Assembly (NCBI RefSeq): GCF_001279725.1
Contig: NZ_LGDE01000404.1
Location: forward strand, 1 to 56,483
Direction of reading: 5' to 3'
Length of the DNA stretch: 56,483 nt
Source of the DNA: Streptomyces sp. WM4235
GTDB taxonomy: Bacteria; Actinomycetota; Actinomycetes; Streptomycetales; Streptomycetaceae
A program made the position numbers and the translations under genes. Each line of letters starts with the position of its first letter. The stretch's first letter is position 1. Below are positions 45,101 to 53,532 of the stretch, piece by piece. The notes beneath the pieces are model-generated. The model searched no databases. It was not told the DNA's origin and saw only the letters and a list, made by a program, of their open reading frames with translations.

Positions 45101-46828
45101 CTGCGGGCCGAACGCTCCGAGATCGCCGGCGCCCCCGAGCCGCTCCCGGCGGACGACGGCTCCGCCAAGGCCCCCCTGCCCGACCTGCGCGAGGCCTACC
45201 GGGCCGCCTCACAGCTCTACGAGAAGGTCGGGGTCGGCGCCGACCTGCGCGCCGAACAGGCCCGCGCCGAGAGCGCCGAAAGCGCCGCCCTCGCCGAACT
45301 CGACCGCCTCACCAACAAGGTCCGCACCCGCGCCGCCCAACTCCTCGAAGGCACCGACGGATCCGACGGCCCGTCCCGGCAGGCCGCCGCCGCCCGCGCC
45401 GAATCCCTCGTACAGATGCTGGAGACCCGCGCCTCGACCGCGAGCGAACAGCTCGGCCGACTGCGCGGCGAGGCCGAACGGCACGCACCCGCCGAGGGCG
45501 AGGCGCACACCGAACTCCCCGAGGACCTCGTCCCCGAGAACGTGGAACAGGCCCAGGGCCTGCTGCGCGCCGCCACCGCCCGGCTCGCCGCCCACACCGC
45601 CGCCGTCGAGAGCGCCCGGGCCGCCCACGCCGACCTGCTGCGCGCCCACCGCACCGCCGAGGACGGCGCCGGCGGCTTCGACGAGACCGCGGCCCTGCTC
45701 CGGGACCTGCTGCGCGACCACACCCACCAGGACGACGAACAGGAGCCGGTGCCCCACCCGGGGACCCTGGAGGAGGCCCGCCAGTCGGCCACCGAGGCAC
45801 GCCGTTCCCTGCGCGGCTGCGCCGCCGACCTCTCCGCGGCGGAATCCGCCGTGCGCGAGGCGAGCGACATCCTCGTCCGGCACGCCAACGCCAACCGCTA
45901 CGAGCAGGTGCGCACCCCCGCCCGCCAGCAGATCCGCGAACTCCCCGCCTCCGCCCTGCCCGAACACGCCGCCGCCTGGGCCACCGCCTTCGCGCCCCGA
46001 CTGCGCGTGCTCACCGACGAGTTGGAACAGCTGGAACGCAACCGGGGCAGCATCGTCGACCGACTGCGCGGCCTGGTGGAGTCCGCCCTCGCCACCCTGC
46101 GCTCCGCCCAACGGCTCTCCCAACTGCCCGAGGGCCTGGGGGAGTGGTCGGGTCAGGAGTTCCTGCGTATCCGTTTCGAGGAGCCCGACCAGGCCACGCT
46201 CACCGAGCGGCTGGGAGAGGTCATCGACGAGGCCACCCGCGCGGCCGTGAAGAAGAACAGCGCGGCCTCCTTCGGAGAGGGCCGGCGCGACGGCATGTCA
46301 CTGCTGCTGCGCGGCGTGCAGGCCGCACTGGAGCCCAAGGGCATCGCGGTCGAGATCCTCAAGCCGGACGCCGTCCTGCGCGCCGAGCGCGTCCCGGTCG
46401 GCCAGATGGGCGACGTGTTCTCCGGCGGGCAGCTGCTCACCGCCGCCATCGCCCTCTACTGCACGATGGCGGCGCTGCGCAGCAACGACCGGGGCCGCGA
46501 CAAGCACCGCCACGCGGGCACGCTGTTCCTCGACAACCCGATCGGCCGCGCGAACGCCACCTACCTGCTGGAGCTCCAGCGGGCCGTCTCGGACGCGCTC
46601 GGCGTCCAGCTCCTCTACACCACGGGCCTGTTCGACACCACGGCGCTCGCGGAGTTCCCGCTGGTCATCCGGCTGCGCAACGACGCGGACCTGCGCGCGG
46701 GCCTGAAGTACATCAGCGTCGAGGAACACCTGCGTCCGGGCCTGCCCCAGCAGTCGCCCGACGAGGAGACGATCCACGGCGAGATCACGGCCACCCGCAT
46801 GTACCGCCGCTCCGCGGTGGGCGCCTGA
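42143..46828 (+). CDS. SMC/MukB/JetC-like giant coiled-coil ATPase, 1561 aa
   Basis: N- and C-terminal ATPase halves are separated by two long Ala/Glu/Arg-rich coiled coils (about 320-640 and 830-1240) around a central globular hinge-like domain (about 650-815). Walker A is LENGGGKS (63-70), with L where SMCs have G. The C-terminal head has the ABC-type signature FSGGQLLTAAIAL (about 1429-1441) and a Walker B TLFLDNP (about 1459) in which the usual catalytic Glu after Asp is Asn. Architecture fits SMC-like proteins of the MukB/MksB/JetC group. With the two genes before it, a condensin-like complex acting on chromosome or invading DNA is inferred. No JetD nuclease gene is adjacent. Confidence 0.75.
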   Translation: MYELSRIRLYSIGPAGARYADTVLDLRGVGEPVPHPAPAQAEFFEDEPTGPPRRPAPAGVLFLENGGGKSVLLKLIFSVMLPGHRNTLGGASSGVLRKFLLADDCGHVALEWQHTQTGECVVVGKVSEWRGRQVSNDPRKFAEAWYSFRPGPGLGLDNLPVAEATAVRPPVEGASGAQGRRRTMKGFRDALTDAGKAYPHLEVYWEEIHDRWNEHLTEVGLDPELFRYQREMNADEGEAAGLFAVKKDSDFTDLLLRAVTDTRDTDGLADLVHGFGNKLGRRAELMAERDFTAGSVDLLHRIVEAAETRSRLRDVHAGAERRTRTLARRLSARAVEERGRAADLAQRVTEAAHQVTGAETARGRSAAVSAELAYRHASLALTVADKAAAAQRRELLEARTLHSAWQAAEIVLRHRAAADRSARVAAAILEAERDAAPALAARATAAAELVRALHTAAEHGETLANEEEERSAELQALGETAHRDATSAATAAQRARSEAEHLRARLAEVQQETAEAVEAGWLDDSEPDADPARAALAASDAEKTAVAAWEESREAARAAAETAREAATAESRAELTAARAADAADAAESAHEAEARAAASLAEAPRLAALLGLPGAPDATVPHPRGDDGTPNDTPTTPEQGPASDGSTALHGGLTVEDLDRGADDLRTLLTDGVAAAERQLFELRTAAADDARILGALGDGGLLPPGPDVLATVEYLGEHGIPALPGWRYLAQSVDPADHTAVLAARPELVDGVVITDPDTHARAREVLSGAALLPRSTVAVGTAAALLAPLPPTDADSDVSGIFIVSPNPAMHDEQAADAERQALRTRATARDTEIRDLAARLSGDRELAARLASWRTGCPPGRLAELARHAEAARAFAEEADAELAETRTVRAEADEAAADAARVREERQDTAQRARRVADALAGLAHRLRERAGWQARLRELADDAAESEARAEVCLDRARAADEDRRAAQRAADDARRTSRALRAERSEIAGAPEPLPADDGSAKAPLPDLREAYRAASQLYEKVGVGADLRAEQARAESAESAALAELDRLTNKVRTRAAQLLEGTDGSDGPSRQAAAARAESLVQMLETRASTASEQLGRLRGEAERHAPAEGEAHTELPEDLVPENVEQAQGLLRAATARLAAHTAAVESARAAHADLLRAHRTAEDGAGGFDETAALLRDLLRDHTHQDDEQEPVPHPGTLEEARQSATEARRSLRGCAADLSAAESAVREASDILVRHANANRYEQVRTPARQQIRELPASALPEHAAAWATAFAPRLRVLTDELEQLERNRGSIVDRLRGLVESALATLRSAQRLSQLPEGLGEWSGQEFLRIRFEEPDQATLTERLGEVIDEATRAAVKKNSAASFGEGRRDGMSLLLRGVQAALEPKGIAVEILKPDAVLRAERVPVGQMGDVFSGGQLLTAAIALYCTMAALRSNDRGRDKHRHAGTLFLDNPIGRANATYLLELQRAVSDALGVQLLYTTGLFDTTALAEFPLVIRLRNDADLRAGLKYISVEEHLRPGLPQQSPDEETIHGEITATRMYRRSAVGA

Positions 46829-46868
46829 CCGCACCCGCTCCGGCCGCACGGCCGCCTCGTACCCCGTC

Positions 46869-46909
46869 ACCCCGCTCCGGGCCGGACTACCCCCGGCCGG
46901 GGGCGGGGT
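46869..46909. terminator. Shared terminator after the SMC-like operon
   Basis: A 17-bp stem, 46869-46885 with 46893-46909, with one G-T pair and one mismatch, loop ACTACCC. It lies between converging genes and overlaps the 3' end of the minus-strand neighbour. Confidence 0.75.
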
Positions 46910-47312
46910 GTCGTATGCGGGCGGGCCGGGACACCGGCGGTCCCGCACCGGCGTGCCCCCGCCCCCGCCCCCGCTCCCGGCGCCCGGCGCGGGCGGCGCT
47001 GCCGGGCGCCGAGACGACCCCGTACCGCTGGTTCCACGTCTGCCGGGTGATCAGTACGTCCAGTACGCCCCACGTGGCCACGACCGTGCCCGCTATCGCG
47101 ACGAGCGCCATCGGCAGCACCAGCCAGGACCCGGTCAACGCGAGGAAGAAGGTGATCGTGGACTGGGTCAGGGTGACCGCGACGATCAGCACCGCCCGCA
47201 CCGCGGACGTCCGCACCGGGTCGGGCAACCGGTACCGCCTGGCGGGCTCCTCGATCCACAGCCCGTGCCCGGACCCCTCCGTCACCGCGCCGTCCTCTTC
47301 GTACATCCTCAT
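46887..47312 (-). CDS. Hypothetical two-span membrane protein, 141 aa
   Basis: The acidic N-terminus (MRMYEEDGAVTEGSGHGLWI) leads to two hydrophobic helices, AVRAVLIVAVTLTQSTITFFLALTG and WLVLPMALVAIAGTVVATWGVLDVLI. The Arg/Gly/Pro-rich tail is probably cytoplasmic and disordered. The ATG at 47312 has GGGGAG upstream at about ten bases; ATG 47306 is a less likely start. No family is recognised. It is transcribed away from the conservon. Confidence 0.7.
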   Translation of the reverse strand: MRMYEEDGAVTEGSGHGLWIEEPARRYRLPDPVRTSAVRAVLIVAVTLTQSTITFFLALTGSWLVLPMALVAIAGTVVATWGVLDVLITRQTWNQRYGVVSAPGSAARAGRRERGRGRGHAGAGPPVSRPARIRHPAPGRG

Positions 47313-47721
47313 GTTCCGCTCACTCCCCACAACGTGGTCCGCCATGCGTCCCCGACGATGACGATCCGAACGTCTCCACCAAAGTGTCCCCAAAACGTCC
47401 CTCGAACAGACAGACGTCCGGGACGGCCCGGAGATTCCCGCATCGCGGACTTCTCCCGAGTGCCCGAACGGCACGGAACGGAGAGTTCCAGCCATCCGCT
47501 CCCTTGCGGGAACCGATGGCCCACCAGGTGTCATGTGCCACATATCGGGCTGGACTTGACCGGATCTATCGGACAACTCGCGATCTTCACCGGAGGTGTC
47601 GGCCGAAAACGTCCGGACAGGCCTTCGAAGGCGCCCGGTGGCAGTAGTAGGCTCACGCCGTTTAAATGACGGAACACCTACCCCCGGCAACGGGGTTGAG
47701 CTGGGGGAGGCTGGGGAGGCC
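47313..47721 (+). other. Promoter region of the conservon
   Basis: 409 bases, no convincing gene. A perfect 12-bp palindrome GCCTTCGAAGGC (47621-47632) lies just before overlapping -10-like hexamers TAGTAG/TAGGCT (47645-47653), about 70 bases before the cvnA start. A protein binding the palindrome would cover the -35 zone. Also seen: an AT-rich TTTAAAT at 47661-47667. Confidence 0.45.
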
Positions 47722-50634
47722 ATGCGCTTTCGCGGGAAGTCCATCCGCCGGAAGATCGTGGCGTTGCTCCTTGTGCCGCTCGTCTCCCTGACCGCCCTCT
47801 GGGGCTTCTCGACGGTCATCACCGGTCGGCAGGCCGTCCAACTCCTCGACGTCGCGTACGTCATCGAGAAGGTCGGATACCCCATCGAGGACGTCGTCCG
47901 GGTCATCCAGAAGGAACGGCGCCAGACCCTCGTCCTCATCGGCGACCCGCGGGCCTCGGCCGCCACCGCCGAGCTGACCAGGAGCCGCGCCGCCACCGAC
48001 GCCGCCGTCCGGACCATCACCGAGAACGCGAAGGACCCGGAGGTGATGGACGAGCTCGCCCCCGAGACCGCCCAACGCCTGCGTTCCATCCTCGAAGCCT
48101 TCCGCGGCATCGAGGCGCTGCGCCGGTCCGTCGACCGCAACAGCCTCGACACGAACCAGGCCCTGGAGCTCTACAGCCGCCTCGTCGACCCCTGCCACGA
48201 GTTCCTCATGAATCTCCACGCCCTGGAGAACGTGGAGATGGACAAGCAGGGCCGCGCGCTCGTCGGCATCACCCGGGCCCGCGAGACGCTCTCCCGCGAG
48301 GACGCCGTCGTCGCCGCGGCCCTGGCCGCCAAGGTCGTCAGCCCCGTCGACGTCCGCGGCGTCTCGGACCTCGCCGCCAACCGCGCCCTGCTCTACGAGT
48401 TCAACCTCGCCATCCTCCCGGCCGAGGACCGCACCCTCTTCGAGCACTACTGGAGCGGTCCCGAGACCAAGGCCCTGCGCGACGCCGAGGAACGGTTCAT
48501 CACCGACGGCGCCCGCCGCAACCCGCGCGCGTTCACCGCCGCCCAGTGGGACGAGGCCGCCGGCAAGGTCCTGGACGGCCTCGCCACGATGGGCACCGAG
48601 GCCGGAGACCGCTACCAGCGGCGGGTCGAACCCGCCGCCATGAACGTCCTCGTCCAGGCCGCCGTCGCCGGCATCCTCGGCTTCATCGCCCTGCTCGTCT
48701 CCCTCGTCCTGTCCGTACGCATCGGCCGCGACCTGATCCGCGACCTGTCCCGGCTCCGCAAGGACGCCCACGAGGCCTCCGGCGTCCGCCTCCCCGGCGT
48801 CATGCGCCGGCTCGCCGCCGGCGAACACGTCGACGTGGAGACGGAAGCCCCCCGGCTGGAGTTCGAGAAGGACGAGGTCGGCCAGGTCGCCCTCGCCCTC
48901 AACAGCCTCCAGCGCGCCGCCGTGGAGGCGGCCGTCAAACAGGCGGAACTGCGCCGGGGCGTCTCCGAGGTCTTCGTCAACCTCGCCCGCCGCAACCAGG
49001 TCCTCCTGCACCGCCAACTGACCCTGCTCGACACCATGGAACGGCGCACCGAGGACACCGAGGAACTCGCGGACCTCTTCCGCCTGGACCACATGACCAC
49101 CCGCATGCGCCGCCACGCGGAGGGACTGGTGATCCTCTCCGGCGCCGCCCCCTCCCGCCAATGGCGCAAGCCGGTCCAGCTGATGGACGTCGTGCGCGCC
49201 GCCGTCGCGGAGGTCGAGGACTACGAGCGCATCGAGGTGCGGCGCCTGCCGCGCATCGGCATCGAGGGCCCCGCCGTCGCCGACGTCACCCACCTCGTCG
49301 CGGAACTCCTGGAGAACGCCACCGTCTTCTCGCCGCCGCACACCGCGGTCCAGGTGCACGGCGAACGCGTCGCCAACGGCTTCACCCTGGAGATCCACGA
49401 CCGCGGCCTCGGCATGAACCCGGAAGCGCTCCTCGACGCCAACCTCCGGCTCGCCGAGACCCCCGAGTTCGAACTGTCCGACACTGACCGGCTGGGCCTG
49501 TTCGTGGTCAGCCGGCTCGCCCGCCGCCACGGCATCCGGGTCGTCCTCCAGCACAGCCCGTACGGAGGGACCACCGCGGTGGTCTTCCTCCCGGTGGAAC
49601 TGCTCACCGAGGCCCCCGACACCAACGGCACCGGCATCCGCCTCGACGGACTCAAGCCCGCCGCCGCCGCGAAGCTCGGCAAGGGCGCGGGCCGGCCGGG
49701 ATCCACCGCCATCGAGGGCGCGCCCGCCGGTCGGCCGCTGCCCCCCGCCGTCCTGAACGGCCCGGTCGAGCTGGAGAGTCCCCTCGGCCTCCTGGGACTG
49801 GACGGCATCGACGAACCCGCCGCCCCCGACGAGGTCACCGCCGGGATCACCGGCCTGACCGGAGTCGGCGGCCGGCCGCCGATGGCCACCCTCGACGACG
49901 AGACCCCGCCCGGAGGCATCTCGCGCAGCGCCCTGCTGGGCCTGCGCCCCGCCGGCCGTCCGAGCACCGACCGGCTCCCGGAGCGCGGCGCGGCCTGGAA
50001 GGGCGACCGGATCGGCGACCGCGGCACGGAACGCCGGTGGGACCTCAACCGCGAGCTCGACGGCGACCGTGAGCCGCCGGCCCCGACCGGCCCCGTTCGG
50101 CCCTCGCGTCCGCGCCCGGACACCGTGTCCGCGGCCCGCCCGGACGCCCCGCGCGGCTCGGGCACGGTACCCCTGCCCCGCCGTCGTCCCGCCCCGACCC
50201 TGGTGGCGGAGCACGGCCGCCGGGTGGAACCGCGCCCGGTGCCCCCGTTCTCGCCGGGCGGCAAGGCCGGCCGGCTCCAACCCGAGACGACCCCCCGACC
50301 CGAGAGCTCACGACCCGAGGCGCCCGGATCCCCCCAGGCCGCCGGGGCCGCCCGGGTCCCCAGGCCGGCCCAGGCCCCCGCCGGCCTGCCCCGCCGGGTG
50401 CGCCAGGCCAACCTGGCGCCCCAGCTCAAGAACTCCCCGGCCGCCGCCCCGGCCGAAGCCGCCGCCGAACCGGTCGAGGACCGGGACGCGGAGGACGTAC
50501 GCACCCGCATGTCCGCCCTCCAGCGCGGCTGGACCGCGGGACGCAATCAGCACGCATCGCAGCAGTCCGCGGCCGCGGCGGGCACGCCCGCCGCCGCGGA
50601 TCCCGGATACGAGAACGAAGGGGACGGTCGATGA
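47722..50634 (+). CDS. cvnA: Conservon sensor histidine-kinase-like protein CvnA
   Basis: A 970-aa membrane protein. The first span is near residues 10-32 (IVALLLVPLVSLTALWGF). A large extracytoplasmic sensing region of the NIT (nitrate/nitrite sensing) type follows, then a second span near 313-337 (LVQAAVAGILGFIALLVSLVLSVRIG) and a HAMP-like segment. The HisKA-like helix FRLDHMTTRMRRHAEGLVIL and the HATPase domain with LVAELLENATVFSPP and HDRGLGM come next. The last 330 residues are Pro/Arg-rich and disordered. GGGGAGG precedes the ATG. Conservons have no response regulator; CvnA is thought to act through the small proteins downstream. Overlaps cvnB by ATGA. Confidence 0.93.
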   Translation: MRFRGKSIRRKIVALLLVPLVSLTALWGFSTVITGRQAVQLLDVAYVIEKVGYPIEDVVRVIQKERRQTLVLIGDPRASAATAELTRSRAATDAAVRTITENAKDPEVMDELAPETAQRLRSILEAFRGIEALRRSVDRNSLDTNQALELYSRLVDPCHEFLMNLHALENVEMDKQGRALVGITRARETLSREDAVVAAALAAKVVSPVDVRGVSDLAANRALLYEFNLAILPAEDRTLFEHYWSGPETKALRDAEERFITDGARRNPRAFTAAQWDEAAGKVLDGLATMGTEAGDRYQRRVEPAAMNVLVQAAVAGILGFIALLVSLVLSVRIGRDLIRDLSRLRKDAHEASGVRLPGVMRRLAAGEHVDVETEAPRLEFEKDEVGQVALALNSLQRAAVEAAVKQAELRRGVSEVFVNLARRNQVLLHRQLTLLDTMERRTEDTEELADLFRLDHMTTRMRRHAEGLVILSGAAPSRQWRKPVQLMDVVRAAVAEVEDYERIEVRRLPRIGIEGPAVADVTHLVAELLENATVFSPPHTAVQVHGERVANGFTLEIHDRGLGMNPEALLDANLRLAETPEFELSDTDRLGLFVVSRLARRHGIRVVLQHSPYGGTTAVVFLPVELLTEAPDTNGTGIRLDGLKPAAAAKLGKGAGRPGSTAIEGAPAGRPLPPAVLNGPVELESPLGLLGLDGIDEPAAPDEVTAGITGLTGVGGRPPMATLDDETPPGGISRSALLGLRPAGRPSTDRLPERGAAWKGDRIGDRGTERRWDLNRELDGDREPPAPTGPVRPSRPRPDTVSAARPDAPRGSGTVPLPRRRPAPTLVAEHGRRVEPRPVPPFSPGGKAGRLQPETTPRPESSRPEAPGSPQAAGAARVPRPAQAPAGLPRRVRQANLAPQLKNSPAAAPAEAAAEPVEDRDAEDVRTRMSALQRGWTAGRNQHASQQSAAAAGTPAAADPGYENEGDGR

Positions 50635-51068
50635 CCGCACCGCAGACCGGCAACGACACCAGGGGCCGCGGCTCCGGCCCGCTGAACTGGCTCCTCGACG
50701 AGCTGGTCGACAAGGTCGGCAGCATCCGCAAGGCGGTGGTCCTCTCCGGTGACGGCCTGCCCACCGGCAGCTCCAAGGACCTGACGCGCGAGGACAGCGA
50801 GCACCTGGCCGCCGTGGCGTCCGGCTTCCACAGCCTGGCCAAGGGCGTGGGCCGGCACTTCGACTCCGGCCGGGTCCGCCAGACCGTGGTCGAGCTCGAC
50901 GAGGCCTTCCTGTTCGTCATGGCCGCCGGCGACGGCAGTTGCCTGGCCGTGCTCGCCGACGCCGAGTCGGACGTCGGCCAGGTCGCCTACGAGATGACCC
51001 TGATGGTCAAGCGAGTGGGCGACCACCTGGCGACCACCCCGCGCACCGGGCTGCCAGCCGGAGGGTGA
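50631..51068 (+). CDS. cvnB: Conservon roadblock/LC7 protein CvnB
   Basis: A 145-aa roadblock/LC7-domain protein (LNWLLDELVDKVGSIRKAVVLSGDGLPTGSSKDLTREDSEHLAAVASGFHSLAKG). The family acts as a GTPase-activating or scaffold partner of the small GTPase encoded two genes on. The ATG overlaps the cvnA stop by four bases, so the two are translationally coupled. Ten bases separate its stop from cvnC. Confidence 0.95.
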   Translation: MTAPQTGNDTRGRGSGPLNWLLDELVDKVGSIRKAVVLSGDGLPTGSSKDLTREDSEHLAAVASGFHSLAKGVGRHFDSGRVRQTVVELDEAFLFVMAAGDGSCLAVLADAESDVGQVAYEMTLMVKRVGDHLATTPRTGLPAGG

Positions 51069-51078
51069 GTAGGACGGC

Positions 51079-51519
51079 ATGAGCGATTCAGGTCAGGACC
51101 ACCCCGCCGACACCCCCGGCAGCGGCCCCGAGACGGTGCCCGAGCCCACGCACTGGTTCGACGCCGACGCGGGCCCGGTCGTCCGCCCGTACGCGATGAC
51201 CCGCGGCCGGACCAGCCACTCGGGTCAGCACCGCCTCGACCTGATCGCCCTCGTGGTCGCCGAATCGGCGGCCGACGACCCGGTCTGGGACGTGACCCTG
51301 TCCCCGGAACACGCCCACATCCTCGGGCTCTGCCGGGGTCGCCCCCAGTCGGTGGCGGAACTCGCCGCCGATCTGGACCTGGCGATCGGGGTCGTCCGCG
51401 TCCTGATCGGCGATCTCGTGGACGACGAACTGGTCCATGTGACCCGGCCGGTGCCCCCGGCCGAACTGCCCGACGAATCCATTCTGCGTGAGGTGATCAA
51501 TGGCCTTCGGGCGCTCTAG
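51079..51519 (+). CDS. cvnC: Conservon DUF742 protein CvnC
   Basis: A 146-aa protein of family DUF742, with VVRPYAMTRGRTSHSGQHRLDLIALVVA and the winged-helix-like ILGLCRGRPQSVAELAADLDLAIGVVRVLIGDLVDDELVHV. Role in signalling between CvnA and the GTPase is unknown. The end overlaps the cvnD start by 20 bases, in another frame. Confidence 0.95.
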   Translation: MSDSGQDHPADTPGSGPETVPEPTHWFDADAGPVVRPYAMTRGRTSHSGQHRLDLIALVVAESAADDPVWDVTLSPEHAHILGLCRGRPQSVAELAADLDLAIGVVRVLIGDLVDDELVHVTRPVPPAELPDESILREVINGLRAL

Positions 51520-52126
51520 CCGCACCGGCGCGATGCATGCCGTGTCGCCGGTCGAGCCGCTGACCTTGAAGATCCTGGTCGCGGGTGGCTTCGGGGTGGG
51601 CAAGACCACCCTGGTCGGTGCGGTGAGTGAGATCAGACCGCTGCGGACGGAGGAACAACTCTCCGAACCCGGCGTCGGCATCGACGACATCGGAGGAGTG
51701 GAGGGGAAGACCACCACCACCGTGGCCATGGACTTCGGCCGCATCACCCTCCGCGAGGACCTGGTGCTCTACCTGTTCGGCACGCCCGGACAGGACCGCT
51801 TCTGGTTCCTCTGGGACGAGTTGGCCCAGGGGTCCCTCGGCGCGGTCGTCCTCGCCGACACCCGCCGGCTCGCCGACTGCTTCGCCGCGGTCGACTACTT
51901 CGAGCGGCGCGGCATCCCCTTCGTGGTCGCGGTCAACTGTTTCGACGGCGCCGACCGGCACCCGGTGGTGACCGTCCGGGAGGCCCTCGACCTCGACGCC
52001 GGGGTACCGGTGCTGCTGTGCGACGCCCGCGACCGCGAGTCCGTCAAGGACGTGCTGGTGGGGGTCGTGGAGCACGCGATGTCACTGGCCCGGGCCCGCC
52101 GCCGGATGACGACCGCCGGCGCCTGA
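51500..52126 (+). CDS. cvnD: Conservon small GTPase CvnD
   Basis: A 208-aa Ras-like GTP/ATP-binding protein. G1 is GGFGVGKTTLVGAV, G3 is LFGTPGQDRFWFLWDEL, and VAVNCFD takes the G4 place, with a Cys rather than the canonical NKxD. The conserved SEPGVGIDDIGGVEGKTTTTVAMDFGRI lies in the switch region. Conservons couple membrane sensing to development and secondary metabolism in S. coelicolor. The ATG at 51500 lies inside cvnC. No cytochrome P450 (the fifth gene of some conservons) follows. Confidence 0.95.
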   Translation: MAFGRSSRTGAMHAVSPVEPLTLKILVAGGFGVGKTTLVGAVSEIRPLRTEEQLSEPGVGIDDIGGVEGKTTTTVAMDFGRITLREDLVLYLFGTPGQDRFWFLWDELAQGSLGAVVLADTRRLADCFAAVDYFERRGIPFVVAVNCFDGADRHPVVTVREALDLDAGVPVLLCDARDRESVKDVLVGVVEHAMSLARARRRMTTAGA

Positions 52127-52192
52127 ACGAGCGTCCCGCGAGGGACGCCGCCGACCGGATCCCCACCACCGGGGCCCTCCCCGCGCATGGAG

Positions 52193-52228
52193 GCGGCCCG
52201 TACCCCCGCCGACTGGGGTACGGGCCGC
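52193..52228. terminator. Terminator after the conservon
   Basis: Perfect 14-bp stem GCGGCCCGTACCCC (52193-52206) / GGGGTACGGGCCGC (52215-52228) with an eight-base loop. It lies between converging cvnD and thiolase genes. Confidence 0.85.
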
Positions 52229-52341
52229 AGCTCTCATGGGGGGTCACGGGATCCCGGTCGCGGCGCGGGACCGTGCAGCGAGTGTGAACCCGCCACCAGG
52301 GGTCGTCAAGCCCCCGGACCGCGCTCGTCGTCGTGCGCGGG

Positions 52342-53532
52342 TCACCGTACGACGACGACGGCCGATCCGTGCCCGAACAGCCCCTGGTTCGCGGTGATCC
52401 CGGCCCGCGCGCCCGGTACCTGCCGCTCCCCGGCCGTACCCCGCAACTGCCAGGTCAGCTCGCACACCTGGGCTATCGCCTGCGCCGGCACCGCCTCCCC
52501 GAAGGAGGCCAGCCCGCCGCTGGTGTTGACCGGCATCCGACCCCCGAGCGCGGTCGCCCCCTCCCGGACGAGCTTGGCGCCCTCGCCCTCACCGCAGAGG
52601 CCGATGTCCTCGTACCACTCCAACTCCAGGGCCGTGGACAGGTCGTACACCTCCGCGAGCGACAGGTCGTCCGGTCCCAGCCCCGCCTCCTCGTACGCGG
52701 CGCGGGCGATGGACGCCCGGAAGGACCCGGCCGCCGGCCGTACGGCGGTCATCGAATCGGTGGCGATGTCCGGCAGGTCGAGGACGGTACGGGGGTAGGT
52801 GGGCGTCACCGTCGACACCGCACGGATCCGTACCGGGTCCGCGAACCCGCGCGAGCGGGCGTAGTCCATGCTGCTCAGCACCAGCGCGGCGCCCCCGTCG
52901 GAGGTGGCGCAGATGTCCAGCAGCCGCAGCGGGTCGGCGACGACCGCGGAAGCCGCCACCTCCTCGGCGGTCACGGTCTTGCGGTAGCGGGCGTGCGGGT
53001 TGAGCGCGCCGGCGACGGAGTTCTTCACCTTGACCCGCGCGAAGTCCTCACCGGTGTCCCCGTACAGGGCCATCCGCCGACGGGCGTACAGCGCGAAGTA
53101 CGCCGGGTTGGTCGCGCCCAGCACCCGGAAGCGCAACCAGTCCGGATCGTCCGGCCGGTTCCCGCCCGCAGGGGCGAAGAACCCCTTGGGGGCGGCGTCC
53201 GCGCCCACCACCAGCACCACGTCGGCCAGCCCGGCCAGGATCTGGGCCCGGGCCGCCCCGATGGCCTGGGCACCGGAGGCGCAGGCCGCGTACACGCTGG
53301 TCACGCGCGCGCCCTGCCAGCCGAGCGCCTGCGCGAAGGTCGCCCCGGCCACGTAGCCGGGATAGCCCGAGCGCACGGTGTCGGCCCCGACGATCGACTG
53401 CACGTCGGTCCAGTCGAGCCGTGCGTCGGCCAGCGCCGAGCGGGCGGCGATCCGCCCGTACTCGACGAACCCCCGACCCCACTTGCCCCACGGATGCATC
53501 CCGGCACCGAGGACGGCCACGTCGGCGCTCAC
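52342..53532 (-). CDS. Thiolase/lipid-transfer protein (SCP-x-like)
   Basis: A 396-aa thiolase-superfamily protein. It has the nucleophile Cys84 in VYAACASGAQAI, the HPWGKWGRGFVEYGRIAARSAL start of the lipid-transfer-type group, NPHARYRKTVTAEEV, SDGGAALVL and the C-terminal ANQGLFGHGSAVVV. The GTG at 53532 overlaps the stop of the OB-fold gene by four bases, a pairing usual for this group, in which a DUF35 protein supports a thiolase acting on sterol side chains or similar CoA esters. Substrate unknown. Confidence 0.87.
   Translation of the reverse strand: MSADVAVLGAGMHPWGKWGRGFVEYGRIAARSALADARLDWTDVQSIVGADTVRSGYPGYVAGATFAQALGWQGARVTSVYAACASGAQAIGAARAQILAGLADVVLVVGADAAPKGFFAPAGGNRPDDPDWLRFRVLGATNPAYFALYARRRMALYGDTGEDFARVKVKNSVAGALNPHARYRKTVTAEEVAASAVVADPLRLLDICATSDGGAALVLSSMDYARSRGFADPVRIRAVSTVTPTYPRTVLDLPDIATDSMTAVRPAAGSFRASIARAAYEEAGLGPDDLSLAEVYDLSTALELEWYEDIGLCGEGEGAKLVREGATALGGRMPVNTSGGLASFGEAVPAQAIAQVCELTWQLRGTAGERQVPGARAGITANQGLFGHGSAVVVVR

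Noticed and set aside
47384..47647. 87-codon frame before the conservon
   Set aside because: No ribosome site, mixed third-position composition, and it runs through the palindrome and promoter-like region.
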